Origin: Hirundichthys speculiger
Lineage: Eukaryota; Chordata; Actinopteri; Beloniformes; Exocoetidae
Assembly (NCBI GenBank): GCA_018398805.1
Contig: JAGFBZ010001271.1
Span: 248,001 to 312,000 of the forward strand
Length of the DNA stretch: 64,000 nt
Direction of reading: 5' to 3'
Position numbers and translations under genes: made by a program. Positions 10,207 to 21,963 of the stretch are shown piece by piece. The stretch's first letter is position 1. Each line of letters begins with the position of its first letter. The notes below the pieces were generated by a model. That model saw only the letters and a program-made list of their open reading frames with translations. It was not told the origin of the DNA and did no database searches.

Positions 10207-10802
10207 ATACATAATTGGACATGAAATGAATAATATAAATATGTCTCACATGCCCATTTCCCTATGTTAACAACGTCAGTACGGGGTCAGCGTAAGGTCA
10301 ACGTGACCGCCCAGTTAGCTTACGTCGTAATATCATTTAACCGCTGAAATTTTATTTCACAGATAGCAAAGAGAACTTTTTAGCAGCATCATGGATTGTT
10401 TTCTAAGCTCTGAATCTGCACCAGAGGTCGCAAAGGTAGTTGCTAGCGATAAGGCTTAAAAGAGGCAATAGAAGGATGATGGATGGAAGCAAGCACATCA
10501 CGGATAAAAAGAAGCTTTCCTGCTGAGGCCTACTGTGGTGCAGTTAGAGTGTTCACGTTATTTAACTAAATAAACAGGACGTATGCATTTACAGTCGGAG
10601 CGATGCAGTGTGGCTTTGGATTATATTTTACTCTGGGGTGTCATGAGTTTTTATTCACTTTTGAAAGGTGTCGTGACTGAAAAAAGGTTGAGAAAGGCTG
10701 ATGTAACCAACCTTATTAAAGCTTTACTGTATCACACCTGCTTTATAGCTACAAAAAAATCATCTTTTAATATTGGTCTAATGTAGTGTCATTCATGCTG
10801 AC

Positions 10803-11530
10803 TAGGGCTGTCAGTCGATTAAATTTTTTTTATTGCAATTAATCGCAAGATTTTCATTGTTAACTCACGATTAATCACACATTAATCACATTTTTTTAAT
10901 GTTCTGTTTATCAACCATTCTTCCATCATCAGGGTCCATCAATGCTGCCGTACTCTTTGGGGGCCTGATTCATCAGCTTTTTAGTGTATTTTGTCGGGCT
11001 GCTGTTTGACCACGGTAATTTGCTGACACTCCCTAATCTCCTCGGCACCAGTGAGGTGAAGGACATTCAGCACTGTTCCTTAGAGTTTTAGCCACACTCA
11101 CTGAGCTTGCAGGATTGATGACACTTGTGAAATGTCTGTCATACTTATATCTACAAAATGATACTGACCTGGACGAAATCTGTACCGTTTTCATGACGCT
11201 ATTAAAGTTTAAAGAGAAAAAAAGCAAGCGAATGTCGGATGTGAAACTAACTTTACCGTGTCCTGAGGTGGTAATTCAATTCACAGAGACAGTAAATACA
11301 AATAACCTTTTTCTTCTCAACAGACCCATCTGGCAGCATCTTAAAGCTGAACTTACTCATAAGACCCTTTTCTGTCACCATGTCTGTCCCACACGTTGAC
11401 TATAAATACACTTATTGGCCGAGGGTCATATTTTCAGAAACATGTGTGTGTTAATCTCGTGTTAAGAAATAGTGGTGGTAAACATAATTTGCGTTAACAC
11501 GTTATTTATGCATTAACTTTGACAGCCCTA
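10803..11530. mobile_element. Non-autonomous hAT element, copy 1
   Basis: It starts TAGGGCTGTCAGTCGATTAA and ends TTAACTTTGACAGCCCTA, inverted ends of a well-known fish hAT family with runs of ATTAATCGC and GCGTTAA. It is flanked by 8-bp duplications ATGCTGAC (10,795-10,802) and ATGCTGAT (11,531-11,538), the length expected for hAT. It is 728 bp. A 94-codon open frame on + is shared with the copy at 40.6 kb, but the minus strand is equally open in both, so coding is not supported. No transposase or BED finger is present. Confidence 0.85.
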
Positions 11531-11539
11531 ATGCTGATG

Positions 11540-12626
11540 CAACATTTTTAGGTGTCATACCCATAAACTGCTTATATGATCATTTCGGGAAAAGATTAGG
11601 ACAGAAATCACAATAGGAAATTAAGAAGTTTTGAAATATACCAGTATACTTTTTTTTTCTGTCTGCATGTATAGAGCAGAATGTTATCACTAACTGAAGC
11701 CTACGTGGGAGATCCCAGATATTATGATGTTTCTATAGAGGCTGTATTAATCCAGTAATTACTCTCATGAAACCCTGCCAGTACAAACTATTACTGACTC
11801 CATCACTGACTCGAATCAAACTACTTTTTTTTGGTCCCTTATCCTCCACTGAAAGAGACGGACGACTTAGTGTGACAGAGACTCACCACTGATTAATACA
11901 CTGAGGTGTGTTTCTTTGTTCGTTCTTTGAACATTACTGTCAGTGAGCTTAACCCTATTCCCTGCCTAAACATGCTGCCTTTTCCATGCCTACCAGTGCT
12001 TGTCTGGGCAAGGACCAGGCGAGCACGTTGAGACCAAGTGTTTTAGTGCGGGGTGAAATACTTCGGTATAGAATAAGCATCTTTTACACGTAGCCCCGGG
12101 GCCCATGAAATGTTGGAATGACTCAACAAGAAAGCCTCCATGAGTGGGCGATTTAGCTCTTTCATAAAATCGAGATGCTACTGGTACCACGCCCCTGTCA
12201 AAGGTTTTCACTGGTAACTTCTTTCTCTAAAAAGAAAAAGGAAGAGCTTTAAATGTGTTGACCTTTCAGTTGCCTTGACATTAAGTTTAAGCTGTGTGAA
12301 AAGCATTCCATAAGAAAATCCCATACCTAATTCCCAAATTATTAACTTTTAAAACAAAGAAAAGTCTTTATTCCTTTGTATTTTTGTTTTCTCAAAAGGA
12401 TTTATCTTATTCGCGTATTTACATCATCAGCAAGATTTCTCTTCAGCTTTTCTTTCCTCTTTGCTAGAATCATCATACGAGGTTAGCTTAGAATTACAGT
12501 TTGCTCTTTTTAAGAATATGCTACCCTCGATCCACTATTCTTGTTGGTAAAAGGGGCAACCTGACTACCGTGGAATATTGCCTGTAAGGGGGCAGAACTC
12601 ACTTGGTAGACACGTCCCTTTGGGTG
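11540..12626. other. No recognised gene
   Basis: Unique-looking AT-rich sequence. Open frames are short (largest 73 codons at 11,990-12,211 on minus) and match nothing I know. Confidence 0.6.
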
Positions 12627-13192
12627 AATTCCAATTCCTCCCTCAACCCTCAATCTCAACCCTCAATCTCAAAAATGCGTGCTCCCGTGAAGTGCAAGTG
12701 TTGTCCCGATTCTTAGAAAGTCAAGTTGAGGGACAAGTTTGAGGGCTGCATCGTCCTCAATATTGCGATTCTCAGGCAAACCCCTTGGAAGTAAGGGTTA
12801 CCCAGAAGGCATTGCGTATTTTCGTCAATACGTCTTCGAAAAGGATGGCGCAGGAAAAAGCGAGCTACAAATTTACATATTTTCGTAGTTAATAAAGATA
12901 TAAATGTTACTAAACTATCTTACTTCGTCTTCGTTACATATATTTATATTATCTTATTTCTCTTCTACGTCTTCTCCTTCTTCTCGTTGTTGTCGTTTTC
13001 TTGACAGACTGGACGTAGCTTTGGTGTAAGGCCGCCCCCCACAGTCTGAAGACGTAACTGCACTCAAGGGGCGTCCCATTTCTAAGTCACAAGATAGCCC
13101 TTACACTTACTTTGGAGGGCCAAGATTGAGGGCCAAAGACTGAGGGTTAAGGGCAAGGGTTGATATTGAGGATTAAGGGAGGAATTGGAATT
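12627..13192. mobile_element. MITE with 12-bp perfect inverted ends
   Basis: The left end AATTCCAATTCC and right end GGAATTGGAATT are exact inverses, and the match extends with mismatches through tccctcaaccctcaatctc and its complement. The 566-bp body holds ATGGCGCAGGAAAAAGC near 12,845 and a splice-acceptor-like tttcttgacag near 13,000, which could be relics of a parent gene. No clear target duplication was seen, so the superfamily is open. Confidence 0.65.
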
Positions 13193-14170
13193 GGCCATTT
13201 CTCTACTGCTCTGGCTTACTGCAGTTATTCAGAGTAAAATAGACGGGATCTCCACTCATTTTGCAGTCAGTGTCGATTTGTTCCTTGCCAAACTGATGGG
13301 AACATGGCCTGGAAAAACTCGTGAGGTTCATTTTGTCCTTACCCTCACACTAAATAACTGCCTTCTGAGTCAGTGGGGGATCTTATAGTTGCTTCAAAAC
13401 TGGAAGTTTACGCGACATGTAAAAGCCCCTGATGCTGCGGTAACGACTGGTTTTGGCCAGTGCTGCCACCCAGTGGATACCATTTTCACTGCACTTTGGT
13501 TTGCCGTACTGACAGCATGAGCATACGCACGTATCCAGTTTCAAGCTTGGGTTGACTTACATTGTTCATAACCAGCACCGTGATGATGCTCAGTGTGTTC
13601 ATGTTTGTTAGGGTTAGTTGAGTTCATCCATGGTGATACATCCAAGTAAGAAATGAAGGAGGTTCATGACACTGTTGACCTGAAGCTAAAGTTACCTCAC
13701 TAAGGGACTAGTCCTATTTTGGTAGAATGGACTCTGGTGTCTTTCTGTAATTTAAGAATCAAATTCAGGAAAATGTTGAAACAGTTTTCCATTCATTTGA
13801 TGTTGGCTGACTGTTTTTAGTGTGGTATCATAAAGAACATTCCGGTGTTTTTCTCTACCAATTTAATTCAATTTCTCAACTCGGGTGGACCTGATAACAT
13901 TTAGGTATCACTTTCAACATGGCACAAGTGTGAAACTGCTTGCAGTCTCATTTATTTGTACTGTTTTTCATTGAAAAGCAAGAAATAACATACGTTAGGC
14001 CAGGCAGTACTGAAAATGACAGGCCAATAAAGGGTATTACAACAGAAACTAATAATAGCTGTATACAAGTTTGGTCATCAATAAGATTTTTGCCAGAGAC
14101 AAATGCAAAGAAGTAACATTAGTTGTTTGTGTTGCTTTCCAATGTGCATGAAACACGTAAACTCCGCACA
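13193..14170. other. No recognised gene
   Basis: Unique-looking sequence. A 67-codon frame starting just inside the MITE end at 13,185 has no motif support. Confidence 0.6.
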
Positions 14171-14171
14171 G

Positions 14172-14376
14172 GAAGGCCTTGGGCCACTGGGTAGCTTGGT
14201 GGTTTAAGCAGGTGGCCCATATAGGGAGGCGCCTCCGGCAGTGGTTGCAGGCTTGTCTCCCAACCTACAAAACTTTCCTGCATGTCTTCCTCATTCTCTG
14301 TCTCTCTGCCCCACTTTTCTGTGTCTCTCACTGTAAATAAAGGTCACTGGAGCCAGAAAATCTTTAAAAAAAAGGC
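14172..14376 (+). mobile_element. tRNA-derived SINE
   Basis: An A-box-like tagcttggtggtttaagcag near 14,200 is followed by a worn B-box region, then ttcctgcatgtcttcctc, ctctctgccccacttttc and the tail gtaaataaaggtc..aaaaaaaa. This order (tRNA head, CATGTCT body, aataaagg end) is that of the abundant percomorph SINE. It is RNA polymerase III derived and has no coding capacity; the minus-strand open frame across it is chance. Confidence 0.65.
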
Positions 14377-14379
14377 CTC

Positions 14380-15015
14380 CATCTGGATTTGAATGAAGAC
14401 CTGTGAGTCATGACAGAGGGCTTTGGTTGTCTTGTGCGTGGTCTAGTTCATCATCCACAGCTGTTTGGGTCTCCCCATGGACAACAGCAAGGACGCTACT
14501 CAACATTTCAAAAGAATCCCTTTCAGTGCTGAAATTACAACAACTTTTTACATCAGAAAGGAGAAAAAAAAACTTTTACAATGACTCTACACAGTCAATT
14601 CTGTTTACCATCAGGTGAAAATACTGTCAGCATTGAAAAGACAAATATCAACCGATAACATCAAATGCCCAAAGAGAATGTATATGTAATCTTATTATCT
14701 AGTGTAAAAAGAATAATTAAAAAGGTCATTTAAAAGTATTTCAATATGATCTGTGATGCTACTTAAGAGATGTAAATGGCTACATTTTGGATAACTTTTG
14801 TATCAGATTGTTGTTTCTTCATATTACTCCAGCATACTCTTAAAAAAAACCTTTTTTTTACTACATGAAAGCATTAATCAATCCATGGACATTTTTCTTC
14901 CTCTGAAAGTGGACACGGCAGAGAAGTTTGAAGGAAACTAGATTATCATAAACAACAGCTTCCATTGCTGCTGCTCCTTGTTCCAGGTATATCACTGCCA
15001 GTTCACAGTGGAGTC
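14380..15015. other. No recognised gene
   Basis: AT-rich unique-looking sequence with short A and T runs; nothing supported. Confidence 0.55.
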
Positions 15016-15017
15016 AT

Positions 15018-15118
15018 ACACTTGACTGGTTTGGCACAACTTTTATGCTGGATGCCCTTCCTGATGCAACCAGGAATCGAACCAGGGGCCTCCCACATAT
15101 AAGTCAACAGCATTTCAG
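15018..15118 (-). repeat. Fragment of tRNA-like/LINE-associated repeat
   Basis: The phrase tgctggatgcccttcctgat then gaatcgaacc and caacagcatttcagcc belongs to a frequent fish repeat. On the minus strand ggttcgattcc is a polymerase III B-box. Only about 100 bp remain. Confidence 0.45.
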
Positions 15119-15474
15119 CCTTGCGTTTGTCCGTGCATTTAGCTCAAAGACTGGAAGAGGCTCCAGCGGACCCCCGGGACCCTCTGTACAAATAAACAGG
15201 TATAGATGGATGTCATTTACATTGGAAGCTGTGTGTGCTATACTAATATGCAAAAACATATATGTGGAGATGACCTTACTTTTCAAATACTTGTATTAAT
15301 ATTTTTCCCAATAATTTAATTTTGTTTTTCTTTTTGATTATCCTGGCTGATAATCTCTGACAAGAAATGATTTTGAAATGGACTGGGTAAGCGCAGGATG
15401 AAGGAGAAGTGCTGAAAAAGAGAGAGGGATTGAGTGGAAGACAGGAGTTGAGCTGGTCAGGAGTTTGTTTTTTT

Positions 15475-16105
15475 TCTTTTCTTCCTTTATTTAAACTCGG
15501 AAATACATTGAGGTAGAAACCTCATTTACAATGCAGCCGAGTGACACAACAAAAATAAAAATAAGGGCACTTAGACACAGACAAAGCCAAAGAGAAACTT
15601 GCATAAAAGTGGCGACAAGAATAAAAAAAAAAAAACCACAGTAAAATTGCGATTGAAATGTAAAAATTAAATAAAAACATGGATAATGAGTAAATTAATT
15701 AAAATGTAGAACTAAATAATGAGGTAAAACAGGAACAGCTACAAGTAAAATGTGAAACAGTTAAAGATTTAAATTGTCCTGTGGATAAAAATGATAAAAG
15801 CTTTAAATAGTTCTGCATGCTATTCCAAGTTGCAGGTGCACAACATGAAAAACTGGATTTTCCAAGTTAAAAAACAGCTGGCACCTGCAGCATAATCCAA
15901 TCACAAGACTAACTGTGATAAGAGCCCACATTAAAAGAAAGCATGGAACTGATGTAAGGAGGTAAAAGACCATTTAGAGTTTTATAAATAAATAAAATCC
16001 AATGTCTTTCATGTCTTACAGCAAGAGAGGGCCACCAAACGTTAGAATACAAATCACAGTGATGGTGTCATAGCTGTCTCCGGTGATGTATCTTAATGCA
16101 GAGTT
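15475..16105 (-). mobile_element. LINE 3' region remnant, antisense
   Basis: On + it starts cttcctttatttaaactcgg then ttgaggtagaaacctcattt, the complement of a LINE tail with a short hairpin (gaggtagaaacctc). It continues with agttttataaataaataaaa and ccaccaaacg blocks like those in the 3' part of L2-type elements. No reverse transcriptase motif remains. The clade and far end are uncertain. Confidence 0.4.
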
Positions 16106-17440
16106 GAGCTGGTCAGTCAGTCAGTGATGAGCAACATGGCAGAACCAGCTATTATAACCTTAACCAGACATTATTTCATGCCTATGTTCGACAAATTTGG
16201 AACATATTCCTCATATACTTTCCAGAAAAGTGGAATAAAGCTTAACTGATTTCACCACATTCGATCATCATTCAGTGGTGGAGTTCATAAACAACTCCAC
16301 AAGAAGAAGTTGAGAAATGAATTTATGAATAAATCTCTTTTTTTGTCCTAAAAAAAAAAAAAAAACAGGTCAAACCACAGTTTCACAACATCACCCTTAT
16401 TTCCCACAAATCTGACCATTGAGGTTTAATTGTGGTATAGAGGCCAGAAAGGGCTTTGTCAGTGTATTCGTGTGGCTTTCTCCTCAGCTTTACGCATTCT
16501 CAAAATGCTGATTTATTGATGCATAAATTCTAAATGGACCGCTCCCAGTGCCACTATTGTCTCGTTCTCCTTGTCATTCAGCCCAGACTGGAAGTTCCCA
16601 GAGGACAAATACTGTTTCTAAGGATAAAGTCGGTCCAGCTTGTGGTTTAGAGGAAAAAGTTCCCACCTTTGTGCGTTTGAGATTCACAGGCCTCATTCTG
16701 TCTTGTCTGCTCTGTAATGGCCTCTTCCACTCCTGTTCTCACATGTCGTCTGTGGCTCGGCTTAGCAAATGAATGAGCGCTTCCTTCAACATGAGAGAGA
16801 GAGCAGCGTGTCTCTTTTCCGGTGGTTTGGTTGAAAATCATCCCCGCTCAGTTTCTGATGATTTGCTAAGTGGTGTGCTTGGAAACCACTTACTGCATCA
16901 TTTGTTCGAGTTTCTGGTCAGTTTTAAATCTAGTCAAGATGGCGAGCGGGCATGGAGCCAGAGGGAGTGGAAGCGAGAAGCGTGTGTTTTTACGGGTGTG
17001 CATGTCCTTTCAGAAAAACTTGTGAGCTCTGTTGTTCACACAAGCTGAGCTTTTCAGCAACTCTGTCTGTGGTAAAGGGGCCGTGTCATGGTTATAATAT
17101 CATTTTGAGCTCAGCTGTAGTAGTTTGCATGCTCTAACATTGAATAAACAAACTTTTTTCATAAATCTGGGACTGTTTATGTGGATTTGTGACTGTAAAA
17201 TCTGCTGTCACCGTCAATCAGAGGTGCTCAAACCTTTAAATCCCGTGCCTCATCTGCCTCAAGTTTTCAGCTGATTTGTTTTAAATCTTGTTCAAAGAAT
17301 TTTGCCAAAATAGCCCTCAGAAAGGTTTTATGCAAATGCGTTACATCAGGATATAGACTTAATTAAATTTAATTGAATTCACAACAAAGTGAACTCAGTC
17401 AGTTTGGACAGTCCATTTCAGTCCAACTATGTTCCTGTTC
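16106..17440. other. No recognised gene
   Basis: Unique-looking sequence, locally less AT-rich. Open frames near 16,548-17,137 on both strands reach 91 codons but show no domain, no repeat and no splice-site pattern that would support a gene. Confidence 0.55.
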
Positions 17441-17444
17441 AGTC

Positions 17445-17835
17445 CATCCTGTACTCGCTTGTTCCTGTTTAGGGTCATGGTAATCTGTTGGAGCCCATCC
17501 CGGCTCTCTTCAGGAGCCAAACTGGGAGTATCCACTGGATGGGTCGCCAGTCCATCGCTGGGCTACATATGAGCAGACAACCACACTCATGGGCATCTGA
17601 GAGTCACCAGTTAACCTGACATACATGTGCTGACCTTGATGACAAGATGATGGTGGCCATTAATTAGGATCAGGTGTGTTAAAGCAGGGAAACATGCAAA
17701 ACCGGCCTTCGAGGACTGAGATTGGTGACCCCTGTTCTGAACTGTGGAAGGAAGCTGGTGTACGTGGAGAAATCACACGCTGGCATGGGGGAGAACATGC
17801 AAACGACACACAGAAAGGCCCTCCTGCCACAGTTC
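17445..17835 (-). repeat. Fragment of fish LINE-tail repeat
   Basis: It holds tactcgcttgttcctgttta, gagcccatcccggctctctt, cgccagtccatcgctgg and, further on, gggagaacatgcaaacgac with acacagaaaggccct. These are ordered blocks of the same dispersed repeat seen at 3.1 and 51.1 kb. It is decayed, with foreign sequence between blocks. Confidence 0.55.
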
Positions 17836-19168
17836 GAACCAGAATCTTCTTGCTGTGCAGCAGCAGCCACCATGCTGCCCCAGTCTAGTCCGGTCCAGTC
17901 CAGTTTAGTCCAGTTCATTGTAATTCACTTGCTCCACCTCACAATGACAGAGCCACCGATCTCACGAGACAGCTGGATTCTTACAGGATCACAATCAGTT
18001 GATGGGTTTTCTCAATATGATGAGAGAGCCCATCAAGTCAATCACAACCAAGTGCAAAAATCCCCCAATAAAGTACATCTGAATGGTCCCACCAGAACTT
18101 ACAGGTTAAGAAGCAGCCAGTTGCTGCCAGTCAAATGCACCTAATTGATCATCAGTAATTTAAAATGATTGGCAGCTTTGTTTTTCTTGAGCGTTCACGT
18201 GTGTTAACAGAGCGGAAAGACGCTCATCATTCAGTAGATTGATCTTTGTGTAACTTGTAAGGCTTGTAGGAACATTTCCAACAGTCTGTCATGTGACTGT
18301 GAGATTAACGTGAAGTGGAAAACTTCAAAACTCACGACGAGGGAAAAAGAAATAAAAACAAATCAAGCTTCATTTCAGACTCCACATACCTCAGGTTTAT
18401 CTCTATGTTTAAGTTTATGACAGTAAAATTTATTTACCAAGGTTTAGAAAGTTGAAACTGACAAGCTGCAAGATTTCTGTGACAATGTAATTTGGATAGA
18501 TTAGGCACGAGACGTCCAGGAGGCGGAGATGTACCGATGACTCGGGAGGATTTAAGCGTCAGGAAATGTATCATCCCATATTTCATCAGCTGTGTGCTCC
18601 ACCTCCGGCCACGCAGCCATATGTCAGACGGTGACGTGCTGATAGAAAGTGGAATTTAATTTGTTCCTTCCGGTGGTTTTTCTGTTTTGCAAGTGCTCAT
18701 GGATACATATTTGTTGTGGCCCTCTTACACAAGTACAGAGTTTATCTCATTTTTTATTATGAAGTGGATGCGTGACATGAAACACGTAAATGTTTAACGA
18801 GCCTCTTCCACGGGCTTCATTTCACGATCTGCTGATCCGAACCTGTGCATTTATTCTCACAATACAGATACCCACTTTTATGAAACTATGACTTTTAGCT
18901 CCTTTCAAATCCCATTTGTTCATATGAAACACGTAAATGTTGCCCCTTGTCATGTGCTCCGTCAGTCTGCTTTGAAATTATGATCTAAAAACACCCCTGG
19001 GCTCTTTAAAAGAAGCAAAGTAACACCGACCTGCCGGTACAACTCCTGACTTACCAAGTAAAGTGACTTTAATGTCTCAAAAGTAAATCTGATGAATTGA
19101 TCTGGTCCAGACTGTCTGTTGGAGTTTGAGGCTAATGACTGGCTCTTGACCCAGATATCCCCATCCCT
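17836..19168. other. No recognised gene
   Basis: Unique-looking sequence. A small tandem run of ccagtccagtttagt type lies at 17,880-17,925. The 140-codon frame at 17,722-18,144 overlaps the repeat upstream and has no domain. Confidence 0.55.
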
Positions 19169-19226
19169 CACACACACACACACACACACACGCACACACA
19201 CACCCACACACACACACACACACACA
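19169..19226. repeat. CA microsatellite
   Basis: About 29 dinucleotide units with cg and cc interruptions. Open frames of TH or CV repeats on both strands come from it. Confidence 0.95.
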
Positions 19227-19229
19227 GCG

Positions 19230-20372
19230 CATGTATACACAGGTGAATGTGTACATGCAAACCCTGACAGATACAACAACCTCCCCAGGTTACACCAAAC
19301 CACAGAAGTGCTTGGCTGGCAGACGTAAACACATGTGCATCCACCTCACCGTTATTAAAGCGCCCACTCACGCTCACGCACACCCTTCCCTCCCTCTCAT
19401 TACCAACGCTCTCTGGCACCGAACGCCACTTACGACAAGACCAAAGCAAAACACACACATTACCATTGGAGACTAATACAATAACTACCACTTATGCCCC
19501 CCTTGTTTCTTTAAGTCTATGTACCAAACCCAGCAAAGCATACTTTGATGCATTAGCTGTCGCACTTTTAATGGCTTGTAGTTGCATTCCTGTTCGCTCC
19601 CACAACATTCTCACTATGACAGATCCATAACTTTCCCACTTGCCATCACTCCCCCAAATAAGAGTCTAATTTATTCGTCATATGAAATCTGTTTCCTAAA
19701 CTCATAAACTGTTTGAAGGATAAAGCGCAGAAAAGAGGGTACAATCTTGAAATCCTTAAAAACAGTCAGACTATATTATTGTCTCCGGCCTGGCAGAAAG
19801 TTTATTTTGATTTACATGGTGCTTTTACAGAGAGTGATGTTTAACGCTCAGCTTGAAGAACAACGGACCCATTTCCTCTCCCAGCGAGAAAATAACACCA
19901 AAACTGAAATTCTCCAATTAAGGATTTTGGTTGTAACGTTCCATGATCCATGTGCTTGTGTGTGTGATGGCTATGAGAGTCAAGTGAAATAAACTGGAAA
20001 AAAGTCAGAGGATGACCACAAAACCTGTGGATAGAGTGGTTCTGTTGCCTCTCAACTATTAGGGTCCTGGTTTGAATTCTTTGTGTGAATTTGATTTAAG
20101 CAGGAATGAAAAATGAACCTCACAGGTACGCTGGAATTCTTCTGATTACATGGCTCAAACAGACAGTTTTCAGTTAACAGCTTATAGTCTAATACAACTC
20201 CAAATATAGGATGAAAACATTATGTAGCCAGAGAATAATCAACCCGTTTCTAACTTTAGATGAGTGAAAAAATAATTAAAACTTTCCAAAGCTCAAAGGA
20301 TGAAGTTTTGTTCCAAAAAATGTTGTTTTTGTTGCATGTGTTTCAAAGTTTTATATATTTAAATCTGAGGTT
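19230..20372. other. No recognised gene
   Basis: Unique-looking sequence. At 20,030-20,085 a worn tRNA-like head (gtggatagagtggttctgtt then gggtcctggtttgaattc) may be a SINE scrap. Nothing else supported. Confidence 0.5.
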
Positions 20373-20652
20373 TATGGAGTAAGATCGCTGTCAAAAAGAT
20401 GTGTCCATGTTATAAGCATTCGTATTTGTAATGATAAACATTTGTGTGTAAATAAAAAAGTTGTACCCAAAATTCTGCTGTCACACACATGAGTCTGATA
20501 AATTATTAGGGTTAGGATTGGTTTTATGTGAGTATGAATGTAAAAGCTGTATGTGCAAAGTCTTGTGAATACAACTCTAATTTCTACGATTACAAGTCTT
20601 CACTGTGAACACGAATTCAAGTTTGTGGGTACGAGTCGAAAAACTGTTGAAA

Positions 20653-20660
20653 TGACGTCA
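20653..20660 (+). promoter_or_regulatory. CRE-like site, left arm
   Basis: Perfect palindromic TGACGTCA, the CREB/ATF binding sequence, 38 bp upstream of the ATG in the left arm. Binding is inferred from the sequence only. Confidence 0.5.
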
Positions 20661-20698
20661 CAGGCAGGTCACAGGGGAAAGCAATCGAACCCCGAAAA

Positions 20699-20770
20699 AT
20701 GCGCCGAAGGATAGCTGAAAACATGGACACCGTCGGGGAAGCATCATCATCATCATCATCATCATCACAG
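20699..20770 (+). pseudogene. Exon-1-like segment in left arm
   Basis: ATG at 20,699 opens a frame reading MRRRIAENMDTVGEA, then eight Ser (TCA repeats) and Gln, ending exactly at cag|gtaaag, a good splice donor. It is preceded by a CRE. This looks like the first coding exon of a gene carried by the element, but no following exon could be recognised in the spacer. The right arm carries the same segment reversed. It may be a relic of the autonomous parent or a captured host promoter-exon. Confidence 0.4.
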
Positions 20771-21478
20771 GTAAAGTAAATAACACATCCGACATTTATT
20801 TATTTTTATATAGTTGTTTATTTCATGAAATTGTACTGTTTTAAATAAAATGAAGTTTATGGACGTTTAAAGTACTGGAGGCAGCCGTCACAATGAATGT
20901 TTCTTGATTTACAATGTATTGTAAATAGTCCAAATTTAAGTGTGGTTGATTCAACACATCTGTAATCCTTGATTTCAGACATTCCAATAACCGAGCAGCT
21001 ACTGGTCCCTGTAAACAACAAGTTTGATGCATTAGGCTAAATGCCACTGTTGACATAGTCATTTACCAACATACAGTACTCTATCCCACATAGGCTGGAC
21101 AGACATAAAAAATAATTTTGTATTTTTAGCAAAATAATGTATGCCAATCAATAACATGCAAGTTAATACAACAAATATCAATTTTTAAATTATTAATTAA
21201 TATTACTAGTCTGGACCCATGCAAACCACACTTGTGTGTCTGATCTCAGATATACACGTATATAATAAATAAATTCTGGATTGATAGTAAACTGCTGTCA
21301 GGACTCTGACTAATTCTATTGTTTGGTTACACAAGCAGTAACTGACATGTGGTTAGCTTGTAAGCTAAAGCAGAATGTCTTAACGTCCATAAACTTCATA
21401 TTATTTAAAACAGTACAATTTCATGAAATAAACAACTAAATAAAAATAAATAAATGTTGGATGTGTTATTTACTTTAC

Positions 21479-21550
21479 CTGTGATGATGATGATGATGAT
21501 GATGATGCTTCCCCGACGGTGTCCATGTTTTCAGCTATCCTTCGGCGCAT
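21479..21550 (-). pseudogene. Exon-1-like segment in right arm
   Basis: Mirror copy of the left-arm segment: ATG at 21,550 on minus, the same MRRRIAENMDTVGEA start, eight Ser codons and Gln, and the same donor (complement of ctttacctg). Its own TGACGTCA lies upstream on minus at 21,589-21,596. Confidence 0.4.
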
Positions 21551-21588
21551 TTTTCGGGGTTCGATTGCTTTCCCCTGTGACCTGCCTG

Positions 21589-21596
21589 TGACGTCA
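21589..21596 (-). promoter_or_regulatory. CRE-like site, right arm
   Basis: Perfect TGACGTCA, the mirrored partner of the left-arm site, at the same distance from its ATG. The two units would fire towards each other. Confidence 0.5.
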
Positions 21597-21963
21597 ATTC
21601 AACAGTTTTTTGACTCGTACCCACAAACTTGAATTCGTGTTCACAGTGAAGACTCGTAGTCGTAGAAATTAGAGTTGTATTCACAAGACTTTGCACTCAC
21701 AGCTTTTAGATTCATACTCACATAAAACCAATCCTAACCCTAATAATTTATCAGACTCATGTGTGTGACAGCAGAATTTTGGGTACAACTTTTTTATTTA
21801 CACACAAATGTTTATCATTATAAATACGAATGCTTATAACATGGACACATCTTTTTGACAGCGATCTTACTCCATAGGGGTTTAGATCACCGCGGTGCAT
21901 CAATGCATCCTGCACTGACTTCAAATGTTTGATTTCTGGGACAATTGGTTATGTAATTAAATA

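Larger units (their letters stand above)
8492..10700 (+). mobile_element. hAT remnant, host of nested insertions
   Basis: The left end TAGCCTTTTTCAACC (8492-8506) is the inverted match of GGTTGAGAAAGGCTG (10686-10700), with two differences. It is flanked by 8-bp imperfect duplications GTCTAACC and ATGTAACC. Next to the right end lies ggggtgtcatgag and, at about 10391, an ATG-started decayed frame MDCFLSSESAPEVAK. Inside the element sits a separate Tigger-like insertion (8584-10087). Confidence 0.55.
20375..21874. mobile_element. Element with 493-bp inverted arms and mirrored promoter-exon
   Basis: The left arm (20,375-20,867) and right arm (21,382-21,874) are near-identical inverted repeats, both beginning at the outside with TGGAGTAAGATCGCTGTC and flanked by TA (20,373-20,374 and 21,875-21,876). 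The spacer is 514 bp. Each arm carries a perfect cAMP response element TGACGTCA and, just inside it, a 24-codon open segment ending in a GT-AG type donor (cag|gtaaag). Both arms carry the same eight TCA codons. The TA duplication and long arms point to a DNA transposon with very long TIRs. No transposase domain is recognised in the spacer; a 73-codon minus frame there (20,841-21,062) is of unknown nature. Confidence 0.75.

Noticed and set aside
19119..19491. Thr-His and Cys-Val repeat frames
   Set aside because: They are translations of the CA microsatellite.
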